DNA of 62,063 bases from Nitrospira sp. (lineage in GTDB: Bacteria > Nitrospirota > Nitrospiria > Nitrospirales > UBA8639), in NCBI GenBank assembly GCA_028819435.1, contig JAPPLK010000049.1, positions 1-62,063 on the forward strand, read 5' to 3'. A program made the position numbers and the translations under genes. Positions 8,199-16,551 of the stretch are shown piece by piece. The notes beneath the pieces are model-generated. The model was not told where the DNA came from and did not search any database. It worked only from the letters and a program-made list of their open reading frames with translations. Position 1 is the stretch's first letter; each line of letters begins with the position of its first letter.

Positions 8199-8588
8199 AT
8201 GAAGAACCACTTGGCATTGTCTCTGGTATTCGTCGCAAGCGGAATCCTGTTCATGAACGGCACGGTGGCCTATGCCGAACCCCGGACCGAATCGATCTGT
8301 AATCTGGGAATGGTGAAGGGAGAACAAGGCCGCACGTGTGAGGTGCCGATCCCATCAGGATGCACAGTTGCAAATTTTCCCGGATATGATGATCCGTGGG
8401 TTGATATCTCCAAGGGCGGCAAGACAAGCTGCGCTATCGATGAGAAACAAACCGACTGGAAAACTAAAATCGTGGGCTCCTGTAGTGCCTGCGGCACGGA
8501 CAATTGTTCGGCCCGGTTCAGCGTGATGTTCGCGTGCGGTGACAGTCAACCCATGACCACGCAACCGAGAAAAGTCTACAAGGATTAA
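8199..8588 (+). CDS. Small exported cysteine-rich protein of unknown function
   Basis: 129 residues from ATG 8199 (ribosome site AAGAGGA); an upstream TTG would precede a poor signal. The signal peptide is clear: MKNHLALSLVFVASGILF then cleavage after AYA. The mature part has eight cysteines, including the set CSACGTDNC, which suggests disulfides or metal binding in the periplasm. I recognise no domain. It is flanked on both sides by repeat-bearing gaps and has no operon partner. Confidence 0.75.
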   Translation: MKNHLALSLVFVASGILFMNGTVAYAEPRTESICNLGMVKGEQGRTCEVPIPSGCTVANFPGYDDPWVDISKGGKTSCAIDEKQTDWKTKIVGSCSACGTDNCSARFSVMFACGDSQPMTTQPRKVYKD

Positions 8589-8604
8589 GGAAAAAGGCTG
8601 AAGT

Positions 8605-8675
8605 CTCTACCTCCCCTCGCCCCTCCTTACAAAGGAGGGGAGCAGGCAGATTCCTCGCTTCGCTCGGAATGACCA
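8605..8675. repeat. Repeat A half-unit followed by repeat C
   Basis: CTCTACCTCCCCTCGCCCCT running into CCTTACAAAGGAGGGG (8605-8640) is repeat A. AGATTCCTCGCTTCGCTCGG follows at about 8649, then AATGAC. Both families recur many times in the window. Confidence 0.75.
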
Positions 8676-8723
8676 CTTGGGCATCTTGCTTGGAATGGCA
8701 GAAGGAAAAGAGGGGTCCCTTTC

Positions 8724-9707
8724 GTGTCGTCAACTACCCGTCTTTTAAAACAAGCTGCGCTTGAGCAGGGGTTTCATGCCGTAGGCATCGCCCGCGTCCC
8801 GTCTTCAACTACTGACCAGGATTGCTCTCCGTCCGGTCATTCCCAAACCAGCCTGCTCGACCGCCTGCGATATTGGCTGACCCAAGGCTACTACGGCACC
8901 ATGGAGTGGATGCGACGTACTCCGGAACGCCGTGCCGATCCCACGCAGGTCTTGCCCCACTGTCGTTCGATTATTGCCCTCGGGCTCAATTACTGGACCG
9001 ACGCGATCCCGGATGAGCGTCGGGGCAACGGCCGGATTGCCCGGTATGCCTGGGGAGAGGATTACCACCGCGTATTCAAGAAAAAACTCAAACAACTTGA
9101 ACGGGTGCTCAAGTCTCTCGAACCGGATTGCGCCACACGCAGCTACGCGGATACAGGCCCGGTGATGGAAAAATTCTGGGCGCAACAAGCCGGCTTGGGG
9201 TGGATCGGCAAACATTCCAATCTCGTTTCCCCGACTTTTGGTTCGTGGTTGCTGCTTGGAGAAATTTTGACCACCATGGAACTGGAGGCTGATGAACCCG
9301 GCACCGATCTCTGTGGGACCTGCACCCTATGCGTGCGAGCTTGTCCGACCGGCGCCATTGCCGAACCCTACGTCGTCGATGCCACGAAATGTATTTCCTA
9401 TCTCACCATCGAATACCGCGGAGACGGGCCCTCACTGGATGAGGGCCTGCAAACCCGCATGGGGAACCGCATCTTCGGTTGTGACGATTGTCTGGACGTA
9501 TGCCCGTATAATGCGTTTGCTCCGGCAACAAACGAACCAGGCATGCAACCCACGGCCCTGACGCAAGGACCAAACCTGTCACGGCTCTCGGCATTGAGCG
9601 AAGAAGATTTTTCCCGGACCTTTGCCCATTCCCCTATCCGGCGCGCGAAGTTTTCGGGATTCCAGCGCAACGTAGCCATTGCCCTGACGAACGAACCGCG
9701 AACTTGA
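8724..9707 (+). CDS. queG: Epoxyqueuosine reductase QueG
   Basis: 327 residues, GTG start with AGGGG upstream. The enzyme reduces epoxyqueuosine to queuosine in the tRNA anticodon using a cobalamin and two [4Fe-4S] clusters. The corrinoid-binding half shows YGTMEWMRRTPERRADP and RYAWGEDYHRV. QAGLGWIGKHSN precedes the paired ferredoxin motifs CGTCTLCVRACPTGAI and CDDCLDVCPYN. The protein is somewhat shorter than the 370-380 residues of well-known homologues, with a truncated HEAT-like tail. It converges on mutS2 with 13 bases between the stops. Confidence 0.93.
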   Translation: MSSTTRLLKQAALEQGFHAVGIARVPSSTTDQDCSPSGHSQTSLLDRLRYWLTQGYYGTMEWMRRTPERRADPTQVLPHCRSIIALGLNYWTDAIPDERRGNGRIARYAWGEDYHRVFKKKLKQLERVLKSLEPDCATRSYADTGPVMEKFWAQQAGLGWIGKHSNLVSPTFGSWLLLGEILTTMELEADEPGTDLCGTCTLCVRACPTGAIAEPYVVDATKCISYLTIEYRGDGPSLDEGLQTRMGNRIFGCDDCLDVCPYNAFAPATNEPGMQPTALTQGPNLSRLSALSEEDFSRTFAHSPIRRAKFSGFQRNVAIALTNEPRT

Positions 9708-9720
9708 AGGTTCCGCCGGA

Positions 9721-12141
9721 CTACGTCAGCTCCGCTATTGTCACGCCGTCGCCTCCTTCTTCCTGACTCCCAGGTCGATACACGGCCACGTATGCCGACT
9801 GCGCGAGAAATTCTCGAATCGCGGTCTTGAGTTTCCCGGTCCCATGCCCATGAATGATCCGGACGGACCTGGAATTCCGCAGTAAAGCCTGATCCAATTG
9901 GGCCGTCAATTGCTCAAGGGCTTCCTCCGCGGTCTGTCCCCGCAAATCGATACCAGCGAAATCCGACGCCGCTGGTTCCAAACCTGCGTTCCCGCTTGAT
10001 CGTGACGACGGTTTCGTCAAGCGCGGCGCGGGACTTTTTGCTTGCGGGACAACGTCCGGCACACTCCCCCCTTTACTAACGCCCACAAGCCGCTCCACGT
10101 GGACAGAGAGTTCGGATGACCCAACCTGCACACGAACGGATTTCTTACCCTCAGGCTTTTCCAGTAACCGGCCCAGCGTGTCCAGGTTGGCGATTTCCAC
10201 CACGTCGCCTTCTTCAAGAGACGTAACCGGAACGGATTCCGATACCGTGTGTCGATTGATCGTCGCTTCCGCTTGGTGTAACAAGCCTTGCGCCTCCTGC
10301 GCATGAGTCCACGTCCGTTGCCGTTGCAATGACTCGGTGATCCGCCGAACCTCGGCGCGGGCCGTCGCCAACTCCTCCCGAAACTTCTTTTTCATCTTTT
10401 TGATTTCGTCGCGTTCAATGGAACGCAATCGTTCTGCAATCGTCCGGGCTTCCGCTGCCTCACGACCGGCTGTTTCTCGCTGGCTCCTGGCTTCCTCAAG
10501 TTCTTCTTTCAATTTCTGATGGGTGCGTTGCAGGTCCGTGAACACGTGATCGAGTTTCCGGTCTTCACGATCAACCAGATCCAAAGCCTGGGTGAGAATC
10601 GATTGATCCATACCCAAACGTCCGGCAATATCCAACGCGGAGGACCCGCCGGGGATGCCGGGGATAAAGCGGTAGGTTGGAGCCAGCGTATTGACGTCGA
10701 ATTCGAGGCTCGCGTTCAAGAATCCGGGCGTCGAAAGGGCCAACGTCTTCAGCGCATTGTAGTGCGTCGTCACGACGACCTTGAGGTTGAGTTCGGCAAA
10801 ACGGCGAAGCAGCGCCTCGGCCAGGGCCGCGCCTTCGGCAGGATCGGTTGAACTGATGACTTCGTCCAGGAGCACCAGCGTTCGCGGAGACTCCTCACCG
10901 GTACGGTGTTCGATGCTCTTGAGCAAGCTGATCAGTTTTCTGATATGCGCGGAAAAACTGGACAGGTCCTTGGTCAAGTCCTGCGCATCGCCGATGTCCG
11001 CGAAGGTTTCCTCGAAAAACGCCATCTCCGACCCGTCCCCGCACGGCACGTGAAGTCCGCTACGCACCATCAGACTGTAAAGGCCCAGCAGCTTCAGCAG
11101 CACGGTTTTTCCGCCGGTATTGGGACCGGAAATGACCAACACGGCGGAATCCCGCTCGAACATGACGTCGTTGGCTACAACCTCTTCTTTCGTCAACAGC
11201 AACAAGGGATGCCGGGCCTTCCATAAACGAACGTGCCCGTCCGTATTGAGACGGACCGGCGCACCGTTCATGCGGGTACTCAAGCGCGCCTTGGCCCCGA
11301 TACAGTCCAAGGTGGTCAGGACCTGCAACAGGCTCCGCAAATCATCCAGGTGTTGGACAACCCGGCTCGTGAGTTCCTGCAAGATGCGGGTGATTTCCCT
11401 GTCGACCTGAAGCTCGGCCACTTTGATCTGATTGTTCAGGTCGATGAGTTCACGAGGCTCCATGAACACCGTAGCGCCACTGGCCGACATGTCATGCACG
11501 ATTCCGGGAAGATCATGCTGGCGCTCGGCCTTGACCGGCAGGACGTACCGATTCTCCCTTTGCGCATAGTACGGTTCCTGCAACAACTCCCTGTAGCGTG
11601 AAGACGCCACCATGTTCTCCATGCGCTGGCGTATACGGTGCTTCAATCCCTGCGAAAGGCGGAGTGCTTCATACAATGCCGGTGAAGCGTGGTCGAGTAT
11701 TTCCCCTTCCGCGCTCACGCATGTATCGATCTCCTCCCGCAGTTCAGAAAGATCCGGCAGGGATCCATAGTAGGCAAACAAAGCCGCCGCGGTCTGCTGA
11801 TTCGCCACGAGACAACGCCTCACTGCTCCGGCCACGCTGATGAGGCTGGAAACATCCCTCAACGTCTGAAGATCCAGGATGCCGCCTTTTTCAGCCTTAT
11901 GCAGAGCTTGCGACGAGTCCTCGAATTGCACGGCAGGGAACGGCACGGGAGCATGGGACAGTTCGAGCATGTCCGTAGTTTCCTGCATGCGACGTTGCGC
12001 AAATGCAAGCGAGTCCTCCAACGGCAATCGCCGGCACAACTCGGCTCCGGACGCCGAATGCGCCTGTCCGGCCAACGTCTCCAGGACTTGCGGCCATTCA
12101 AGAGCTTGGTGCGTTTCTGAAATAGTGGGGAGATCAGACAC
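9721..12141 (-). CDS. mutS2: MutS2 / RqcU endonuclease-ATPase with C-terminal Smr domain
   Basis: 806 residues. The core and clamp region carries QRENRYVLPVKAE and DMSASGATVFMEP. The ATPase has Walker A GPNTGGKT (residues 339-346), FADIGDAQDL, LVLLDEVISSTDP and VVTTHYNALK. A charged coiled coil (about 505-620) and a KOW-like stretch follow, then a Smr domain (about 730-806) with IDLRGQTAEEALEQL and the catalytic HGHGTGKL. MutS2 limits recombination and, in Bacillus, senses collided ribosomes for the RQC pathway. An RqcH homologue is in the same window at 39999. Confidence 0.96.
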   Translation of the reverse strand: MSDLPTISETHQALEWPQVLETLAGQAHSASGAELCRRLPLEDSLAFAQRRMQETTDMLELSHAPVPFPAVQFEDSSQALHKAEKGGILDLQTLRDVSSLISVAGAVRRCLVANQQTAAALFAYYGSLPDLSELREEIDTCVSAEGEILDHASPALYEALRLSQGLKHRIRQRMENMVASSRYRELLQEPYYAQRENRYVLPVKAERQHDLPGIVHDMSASGATVFMEPRELIDLNNQIKVAELQVDREITRILQELTSRVVQHLDDLRSLLQVLTTLDCIGAKARLSTRMNGAPVRLNTDGHVRLWKARHPLLLLTKEEVVANDVMFERDSAVLVISGPNTGGKTVLLKLLGLYSLMVRSGLHVPCGDGSEMAFFEETFADIGDAQDLTKDLSSFSAHIRKLISLLKSIEHRTGEESPRTLVLLDEVISSTDPAEGAALAEALLRRFAELNLKVVVTTHYNALKTLALSTPGFLNASLEFDVNTLAPTYRFIPGIPGGSSALDIAGRLGMDQSILTQALDLVDREDRKLDHVFTDLQRTHQKLKEELEEARSQRETAGREAAEARTIAERLRSIERDEIKKMKKKFREELATARAEVRRITESLQRQRTWTHAQEAQGLLHQAEATINRHTVSESVPVTSLEEGDVVEIANLDTLGRLLEKPEGKKSVRVQVGSSELSVHVERLVGVSKGGSVPDVVPQAKSPAPRLTKPSSRSSGNAGLEPAASDFAGIDLRGQTAEEALEQLTAQLDQALLRNSRSVRIIHGHGTGKLKTAIREFLAQSAYVAVYRPGSQEEGGDGVTIAELT

Positions 12142-12243
12142 AAAAATGATGGATGGGTTTTAGGGTACGCTTACTTCTCTTCAGGTAGGATTCCCGCGCC
12201 AGAAAAGAGCCTCAAATTTCGTTCCAGAAAAGGCGCATGTCGA

Positions 12244-13173
12244 TTACAGGTCTTCCGACTCGAAATAGTCCTCGTCGATCCGTTTGACCTTGTACTCCAT
12301 CTTCGGTCGAATGCCAATATCATGCTCGACCATGAGTCGCGCGAGTTCTTTCCCGTCGATCAGGATGATGCGTTTGGAACTCTTTCCCACATAGGCTTTG
12401 GCGGATTTCGTAAAACTGGATGTAGTGACAAACACGCCCTTGGTCGTGCCCGTCGCGTCAATTGCGCCAACGAAGTCGCGCAAATCACCTTCACCTACGG
12501 AGTTGCCAGCAGCGTATCTCTTAGCCTGAAGATACACCTCATCCAGGCCGAGTGCGTCTTCTCTGATTTTTACGTCAATCCCACCATCGCCTGGACTCCC
12601 AGTCACCTGCCCCATCGCAGCATCGCCTTTACCATAGCCCATGGCTACAAGCAGGTCCTTCACTACCCGTTCGAGAAACGCAGGCTCCGCCTTCCGGACA
12701 CGTTCCAGTACTTCCGCCTCCAGTTCATTGCGTAATTCCCAAACAGCGCGCTCCAGTGCCTCCTCCGGCGTGACCGACGCATTTTCTGTAATTGTAAGCG
12801 TGGGAGCACTCTCCTCCGAAGGAGTACCCTTTCCCATCTGCCACTCGGCATAAGCCGAATAGTTACTTAGAACTTTAAGGTCGATCCGCGTAGGAGTTTG
12901 AACCAACAGCCGTTCGCCTTCAACTGTCAACCGATAGACACCACGCCGAACCTTTTCCACCAGCCCGGCATGGCTCATATGCGCCACTGCCCAAGCGATC
13001 CGATTAGTAAAAACCGGCTGCTTGCCACTGGGGAGCAATTCTCGTACCTCTTCAGACGTCAGCCCTTCTGCGCTAGCTACGTGGGATCTCACCTCAGAGA
13101 TTGGTGTTTCAAATCCGACGGACAGCGCCTTGAGGACCGGTAGCATAAGTGATTGAAAGTCGGGAATCGGCAT
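12244..13173 (-). CDS. Mrr-type restriction endonuclease
   Basis: 309 residues with the two-part Mrr layout. The N-terminal winged helix (about 1-95) includes TNRIAWAVAHMSHAGLVEK and RGVYRLTVEGERLL. The C-terminal PD-(D/E)xK nuclease (about 165-290) has GSPGDGGIDVKI, then VYLQAKRYA (QxK variant) and GVFVTTSSFTKSA. Mrr enzymes cut DNA carrying certain methylation patterns and act as defence. It precedes an AbiE pair, so 12.2-15.2 kb looks like a small defence patch. Confidence 0.9.
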   Translation of the reverse strand: MPIPDFQSLMLPVLKALSVGFETPISEVRSHVASAEGLTSEEVRELLPSGKQPVFTNRIAWAVAHMSHAGLVEKVRRGVYRLTVEGERLLVQTPTRIDLKVLSNYSAYAEWQMGKGTPSEESAPTLTITENASVTPEEALERAVWELRNELEAEVLERVRKAEPAFLERVVKDLLVAMGYGKGDAAMGQVTGSPGDGGIDVKIREDALGLDEVYLQAKRYAAGNSVGEGDLRDFVGAIDATGTTKGVFVTTSSFTKSAKAYVGKSSKRIILIDGKELARLMVEHDIGIRPKMEYKVKRIDEDYFESEDL

Positions 13174-13236
13174 AGGGCAATCGACGCTTCTTCATATTTG
13201 AGTTTATGCTGCCATTTGGTTAAACATCAGCAAAGA

Positions 13237-13264
13237 GGTCAGGTTACGCTTCGCTAACCTGACC
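13237..13264. repeat. Palindromic repeat D (REP-like)
   Basis: GGTCAGGTTA and TAACCTGACC flank CGCTTCGC in a perfect 10-bp stem. The same core is found at 8087-8110. It lies in the 208-base gap between the mrr-type gene and abiEii, which otherwise shows no gene. Confidence 0.75.
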
Positions 13265-13381
13265 TACGGGGCCTTCAACTTCACCCTAGTCAACCTTCCG
13301 GTATGCGTCAATAGTAATGGCAGTTTGTGCCTCATTCGGCACATCATACCTCGTCACCTGAGCCATAATCGCCAAAGCACT

Positions 13382-14305
13382 TCAACTCATCTGTGTCAGC
13401 ACCTCCTCAAGTCGAGCAATGGCTTTCGCTCGCTTTTGTGCGTCCATGCGCGACAGATTTTCCAGCTTCCAGCGTACGGCGGGTAATGTTTGCGCATTGG
13501 GCACATCGAGTAACAACCAGTCGGGCTCTCCTTTCTTGAAAGAGAGTAGGAAGCGTCTGTGCGCATCAGGCATCCGGTCGACGATTTCAGCGATCAACTC
13601 TTCGCGGGCTTGGATAAGGTCTTCGAGCCTGACGGCAACTTCGGTTATCCCGTCAAAGCCTCGGGCAAACTCCCTTGATATGTCATGCCTTACGGGCGCT
13701 AGGACTTCTGCCATCGGTCGGCTGTGGCTGATGAGATACACGATGAACGCGTTGCGGAGCCGTGTGTCGATGCCTTCGTTGACGAGTAACTCGCGCACAT
13801 CGAACAGGTCACGTGGATGCTGCCGGTCAAGCGCCGCTACCAGTTTACCGGCATACAAGTCGGCAAAGGACACCACTTGAATCGCAGCAAAGCCGAACTG
13901 CTCTTCAACGACGTCTGAGACGGCCTTCTCTTCCGGCTCATACACACAACCGCGCAACACCGGCATGACCTCTATCTTGATCTGCCTGCTCCGTTCACGG
14001 ACGAAGAGCTTGTTGACAGTGCCTTTGTCTTGCAGCCACCCCCTTTGGATGCGAGCTGACGGAATAGATCCTGTGACGCGTTCCTCGATCCTGCGCAACG
14101 CCGTCTCGATGCCTTCGAGCGATTCTTCACGATCAACTACTGGCAGATACATCAGATCGATATCGACCGACAGACGGGGCATATCCCTGATAAACAGATT
14201 GATCGCCGTGCCGCCTTTGAGGGCAAAGCATTTTTCCTGTGCGATAAGCGGCAGGGTACGTATAAGCAGAGCAACTTGACGCCGATATTGCTCATCCGCC
14301 GGCAT
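13382..14305 (-). CDS. abiEii: AbiEii nucleotidyltransferase toxin
   Basis: 307 residues from ATG 14305. This start overlaps the antitoxin gene by 14 bases and fits the family better than an upstream start that would add about 39 residues of antitoxin-frame shadow. Nucleotidyltransferase motifs are FALKGGTAINLFI and VDIDLMYLP (the DxD metal pair). The later PRDLFDVRELL and the basic tail also match. AbiEii modifies tRNA or a similar target with NTP and arrests growth or aborts phage infection; AbiEi keeps it in check by repression. Confidence 0.9.
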   Translation of the reverse strand: MPADEQYRRQVALLIRTLPLIAQEKCFALKGGTAINLFIRDMPRLSVDIDLMYLPVVDREESLEGIETALRRIEERVTGSIPSARIQRGWLQDKGTVNKLFVRERSRQIKIEVMPVLRGCVYEPEEKAVSDVVEEQFGFAAIQVVSFADLYAGKLVAALDRQHPRDLFDVRELLVNEGIDTRLRNAFIVYLISHSRPMAEVLAPVRHDISREFARGFDGITEVAVRLEDLIQAREELIAEIVDRMPDAHRRFLLSFKKGEPDWLLLDVPNAQTLPAVRWKLENLSRMDAQKRAKAIARLEEVLTQMS

Positions 14306-15176
14306 TAAGGTCCTCCGGAACGGTGATCTGGTATTTCGGGTCGAAACGTCCGCCGCGTACCAGCATGCGCTTCCCGGTCCCGAGGTCGATTCCCTCTCGA
14401 GTAAGCTCTTCGAGCCATGCATGGCAATGCCGATCTGCGAACCACAGGAACAGTCGCTTGACCTTGACGTTACGGCACTCCCGCAAAAGACGGTTCAACC
14501 GTTTGGGGCTGAGGTTTGTAGAACCTGCCAGCAATACGTCGGCTTGGTGAAACGTCTCCTTGTCCGGAAGCTCGTCGAGTAATTCCATGACCGCTCGTTC
14601 CGGCGTTGAAAGCACAAATGGCCAGTGCCAGTCGCCGATATCCATCCATGTCAGGCTACCATGTATGGGGGTACGGAAAGACGGCTCGTCACTTGACATG
14701 ATGGCGTTGAGCGTCTTGAAGCCTTTGACGATTGGTTCCGTACGAAAGAGCTTCCTGGCGTTGTGAAACACGAAGGGCGTCTCAATAGGAAGCTTCTTGA
14801 GCCAACCAGGCGCGGACTCGTCACCGTACAGATGGACTTCCCGCGGACCGGAACTGGACATATAGTGGGAGAAGCCTCGAAGTTCCAGCGCGGTCCGGCC
14901 ACCTACCACGATTGGACGCTCCATTACCATTTGAAGGGAGAGAACGACGTGCTGCCAGTTCAATGGCACCGCCTCGTGTTGAAGGCCAGGTTTGTACAGC
15001 GGGCGGCGGAATACGCCTCGTGTGACTTTTTGCAGCTGACCGCCGACGAGGTAGTGGCTCCGCAGAGAACTCGGATAGCCCATGCGGGTAAGCCAAGCGG
15101 CATCAGCCAAGAGGCCTTCTGGCAGAAGATGCTGCAATCGGTTTAGCTTCGTCCGTTTTCGATACTTGAATTTCAT
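14292..15176 (-). CDS. abiEi: AbiEi-type antitoxin and transcriptional repressor
   Basis: 294 residues. The N-terminal winged helix (about 13-55) includes LLADAAWLTRMGYPSSLRSH and KVTRGVFRRP; the middle has VGGRTALELRGFSHY, typical of type IV AbiEi antitoxins, and the C-terminal PERAVMELLDEL plus RLLRECRNVKVKRLFLWF match the same family. AbiEi binds inverted repeats ahead of its own operon. A 23-bp palindrome lies 54 bases upstream of its start. Confidence 0.9.
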   Translation of the reverse strand: MKFKYRKRTKLNRLQHLLPEGLLADAAWLTRMGYPSSLRSHYLVGGQLQKVTRGVFRRPLYKPGLQHEAVPLNWQHVVLSLQMVMERPIVVGGRTALELRGFSHYMSSSGPREVHLYGDESAPGWLKKLPIETPFVFHNARKLFRTEPIVKGFKTLNAIMSSDEPSFRTPIHGSLTWMDIGDWHWPFVLSTPERAVMELLDELPDKETFHQADVLLAGSTNLSPKRLNRLLRECRNVKVKRLFLWFADRHCHAWLEELTREGIDLGTGKRMLVRGGRFDPKYQITVPEDLNAGG

Positions 15177-15514
15177 GGTGATTAAAATAGATTATTCTTA
15201 AACCCAATTCAAGTTTATAATTACAATAATTTAGTTAATAATATTAACTAAAATTTATATATTTTTAAACTTAATAAATCAATAGAGGTTTATAATTACA
15301 CATATTTAATAAATTGTATAAATTAAAATTTCCATTTTTTTAAACCAATATCCGGTGCCAATATGGGACGAGGCAATTAAAAACCGGGCCTTGACAGGGT
15401 TAGACTGTGCTGTGTCAGATGTTCTAGTAAAACGTACAGTGGCTTCCTAGAGATGCCTTGTATGGTTGAAAGAAAACATCTGATATGTAGCGTGAACTTC
15501 TGGGGAATCCTGTT
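15177..15514. promoter_or_regulatory. AT-rich control region between abiEi and the nickel permease gene
   Basis: 15230-15252 is a palindrome with perfect 10-bp arms, TTTAGTTAAT and ATTAACTAAA, around AAT. GTTTATAATTACA occurs twice, at 15213-15225 and 15288-15300. TAAAC blocks recur. The stretch 15180-15350 is far richer in A and T than its neighbours. It has no open frame and probably holds the abiE promoter and operators; the downstream part should also drive the permease gene. Confidence 0.65.
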
Positions 15515-16231
15515 ATGACGAGCATTCTTCTTATGGGGCTTTTACTCGGCATGCAGCATGCGTTGGAGGCTGATCACGTGGCGGCCGTGTCGTCGCTTTG
15601 TACGGGCACGCGGTCGGTTCGCCGGATTGCCACCCATGGCGCCGTTTGGGGCCTGGGGCATTCGTTGACTTTGTTTATCTTTGCCGGTGCGGCTGTCCTT
15701 TTGGATCTCCGTTTCGGAGAGATCCTTGCACAAGTGCTGGAGGGCGTGGTCGGCGTGATGCTGATCTTGCTGGGCGGACAGGTGCTCTTTCGCCTGTGGC
15801 GGGAACGCCTCCATTTCCATACGCATCGTCACTCCGACGGCCGGACCCATTTTCACGTCCATAGTCATCTTGGTGAGAACGTGGACCATGATCCAGACCA
15901 TCACGTTCATGCCCATGCGAACAGACTGCCCCTGCGCACACTGGTGGTGGGCATGGTGCACGGTTTGGCCGGGTCAACTGCCCTGGTGGTTTTGACTGCT
16001 GCGACGGTACAGGACCCGGTCATCGGCCTGCTATACGTCGGGCTGTTCGGCCTGGGGTCGATTGCCGGCATGACGGTGCTTTCGTCGTTGCTCGCCGTGC
16101 CTATGGCCTGGACGGCGCAGGCTTTCACCTGGGCTCATCGCAGCCTGCAGGCCGTCGTGGGGCTCGCCACGATGGGGCTCGGAACAGCCTTACTGGTGGA
16201 GGCTGGCATCACTTTCCTTCTGCAAACTTGA
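15515..16231 (+). CDS. UreH-type nickel/cobalt permease
   Basis: 238 residues, about six membrane segments. The first helix has the nickel-transporter signature QHALEADHVAAV (HxxxxDH). A second matching HG segment is GMVHGLAGSTALVVL. Between them a cytoplasmic or periplasmic loop near residues 105-140 is packed with His (FHTHRHSDGRTHFHVHSH), which would bind metal. The family moves Ni or Co across the inner membrane. It lies 27 kb from the urease genes, which lack the nickel chaperone UreE, so supplying nickel to urease or hydrogenase is a reasonable inference. Confidence 0.85.
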   Translation: MTSILLMGLLLGMQHALEADHVAAVSSLCTGTRSVRRIATHGAVWGLGHSLTLFIFAGAAVLLDLRFGEILAQVLEGVVGVMLILLGGQVLFRLWRERLHFHTHRHSDGRTHFHVHSHLGENVDHDPDHHVHAHANRLPLRTLVVGMVHGLAGSTALVVLTAATVQDPVIGLLYVGLFGLGSIAGMTVLSSLLAVPMAWTAQAFTWAHRSLQAVVGLATMGLGTALLVEAGITFLLQT

Positions 16232-16315
16232 AACTGTCATTTCTCTTCCCCTCCCCTTGTCCTAGCCAATCCTGTTTCCTTAAAATTACAGACGTGTATT
16301 CCTTGATAATTTCCA

Positions 16316-16500
16316 TTGCCTTTGTCATCCCTGTATGTGTTCGTTCATTTATTGACGGTTTCTTCCCCTCCTTTGTAAGGAAGGGTGAGGGGAGGTAGAG
16401 CTGAAACCGCAGGAGACAAACCGCGGGTGGCATCAGTGCTGGTGCCCCTTGGACCTGCGCCTCTACCCCACCTGACCTCCCCTTACAAAGGGGAGGAAAA
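16316..16500. repeat. Composite repeat A: two inverted half-units with shared left flank
   Basis: The left half (16363-16400) reads CCCCTCCTTTGTAAGGAAGG into GGGAGGTAGAG; the right half (16461-16497) reads CTCTACCCCACCTGACCTCC into CCTTACAAAGGGGAGG. The 60-base middle differs from other copies. The left flank TGTATGTGTTCGTTCATTTA resembles the flank of the copy at 61478, so the unit extends beyond the palindrome. The rest of 16232-16551 shows no gene. Confidence 0.8.
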
Positions 16501-16551
16501 GAGCCTGCTGTCCCTGTTTAAAAGGATGAGGCATGACCGAAAGTTCCCACC

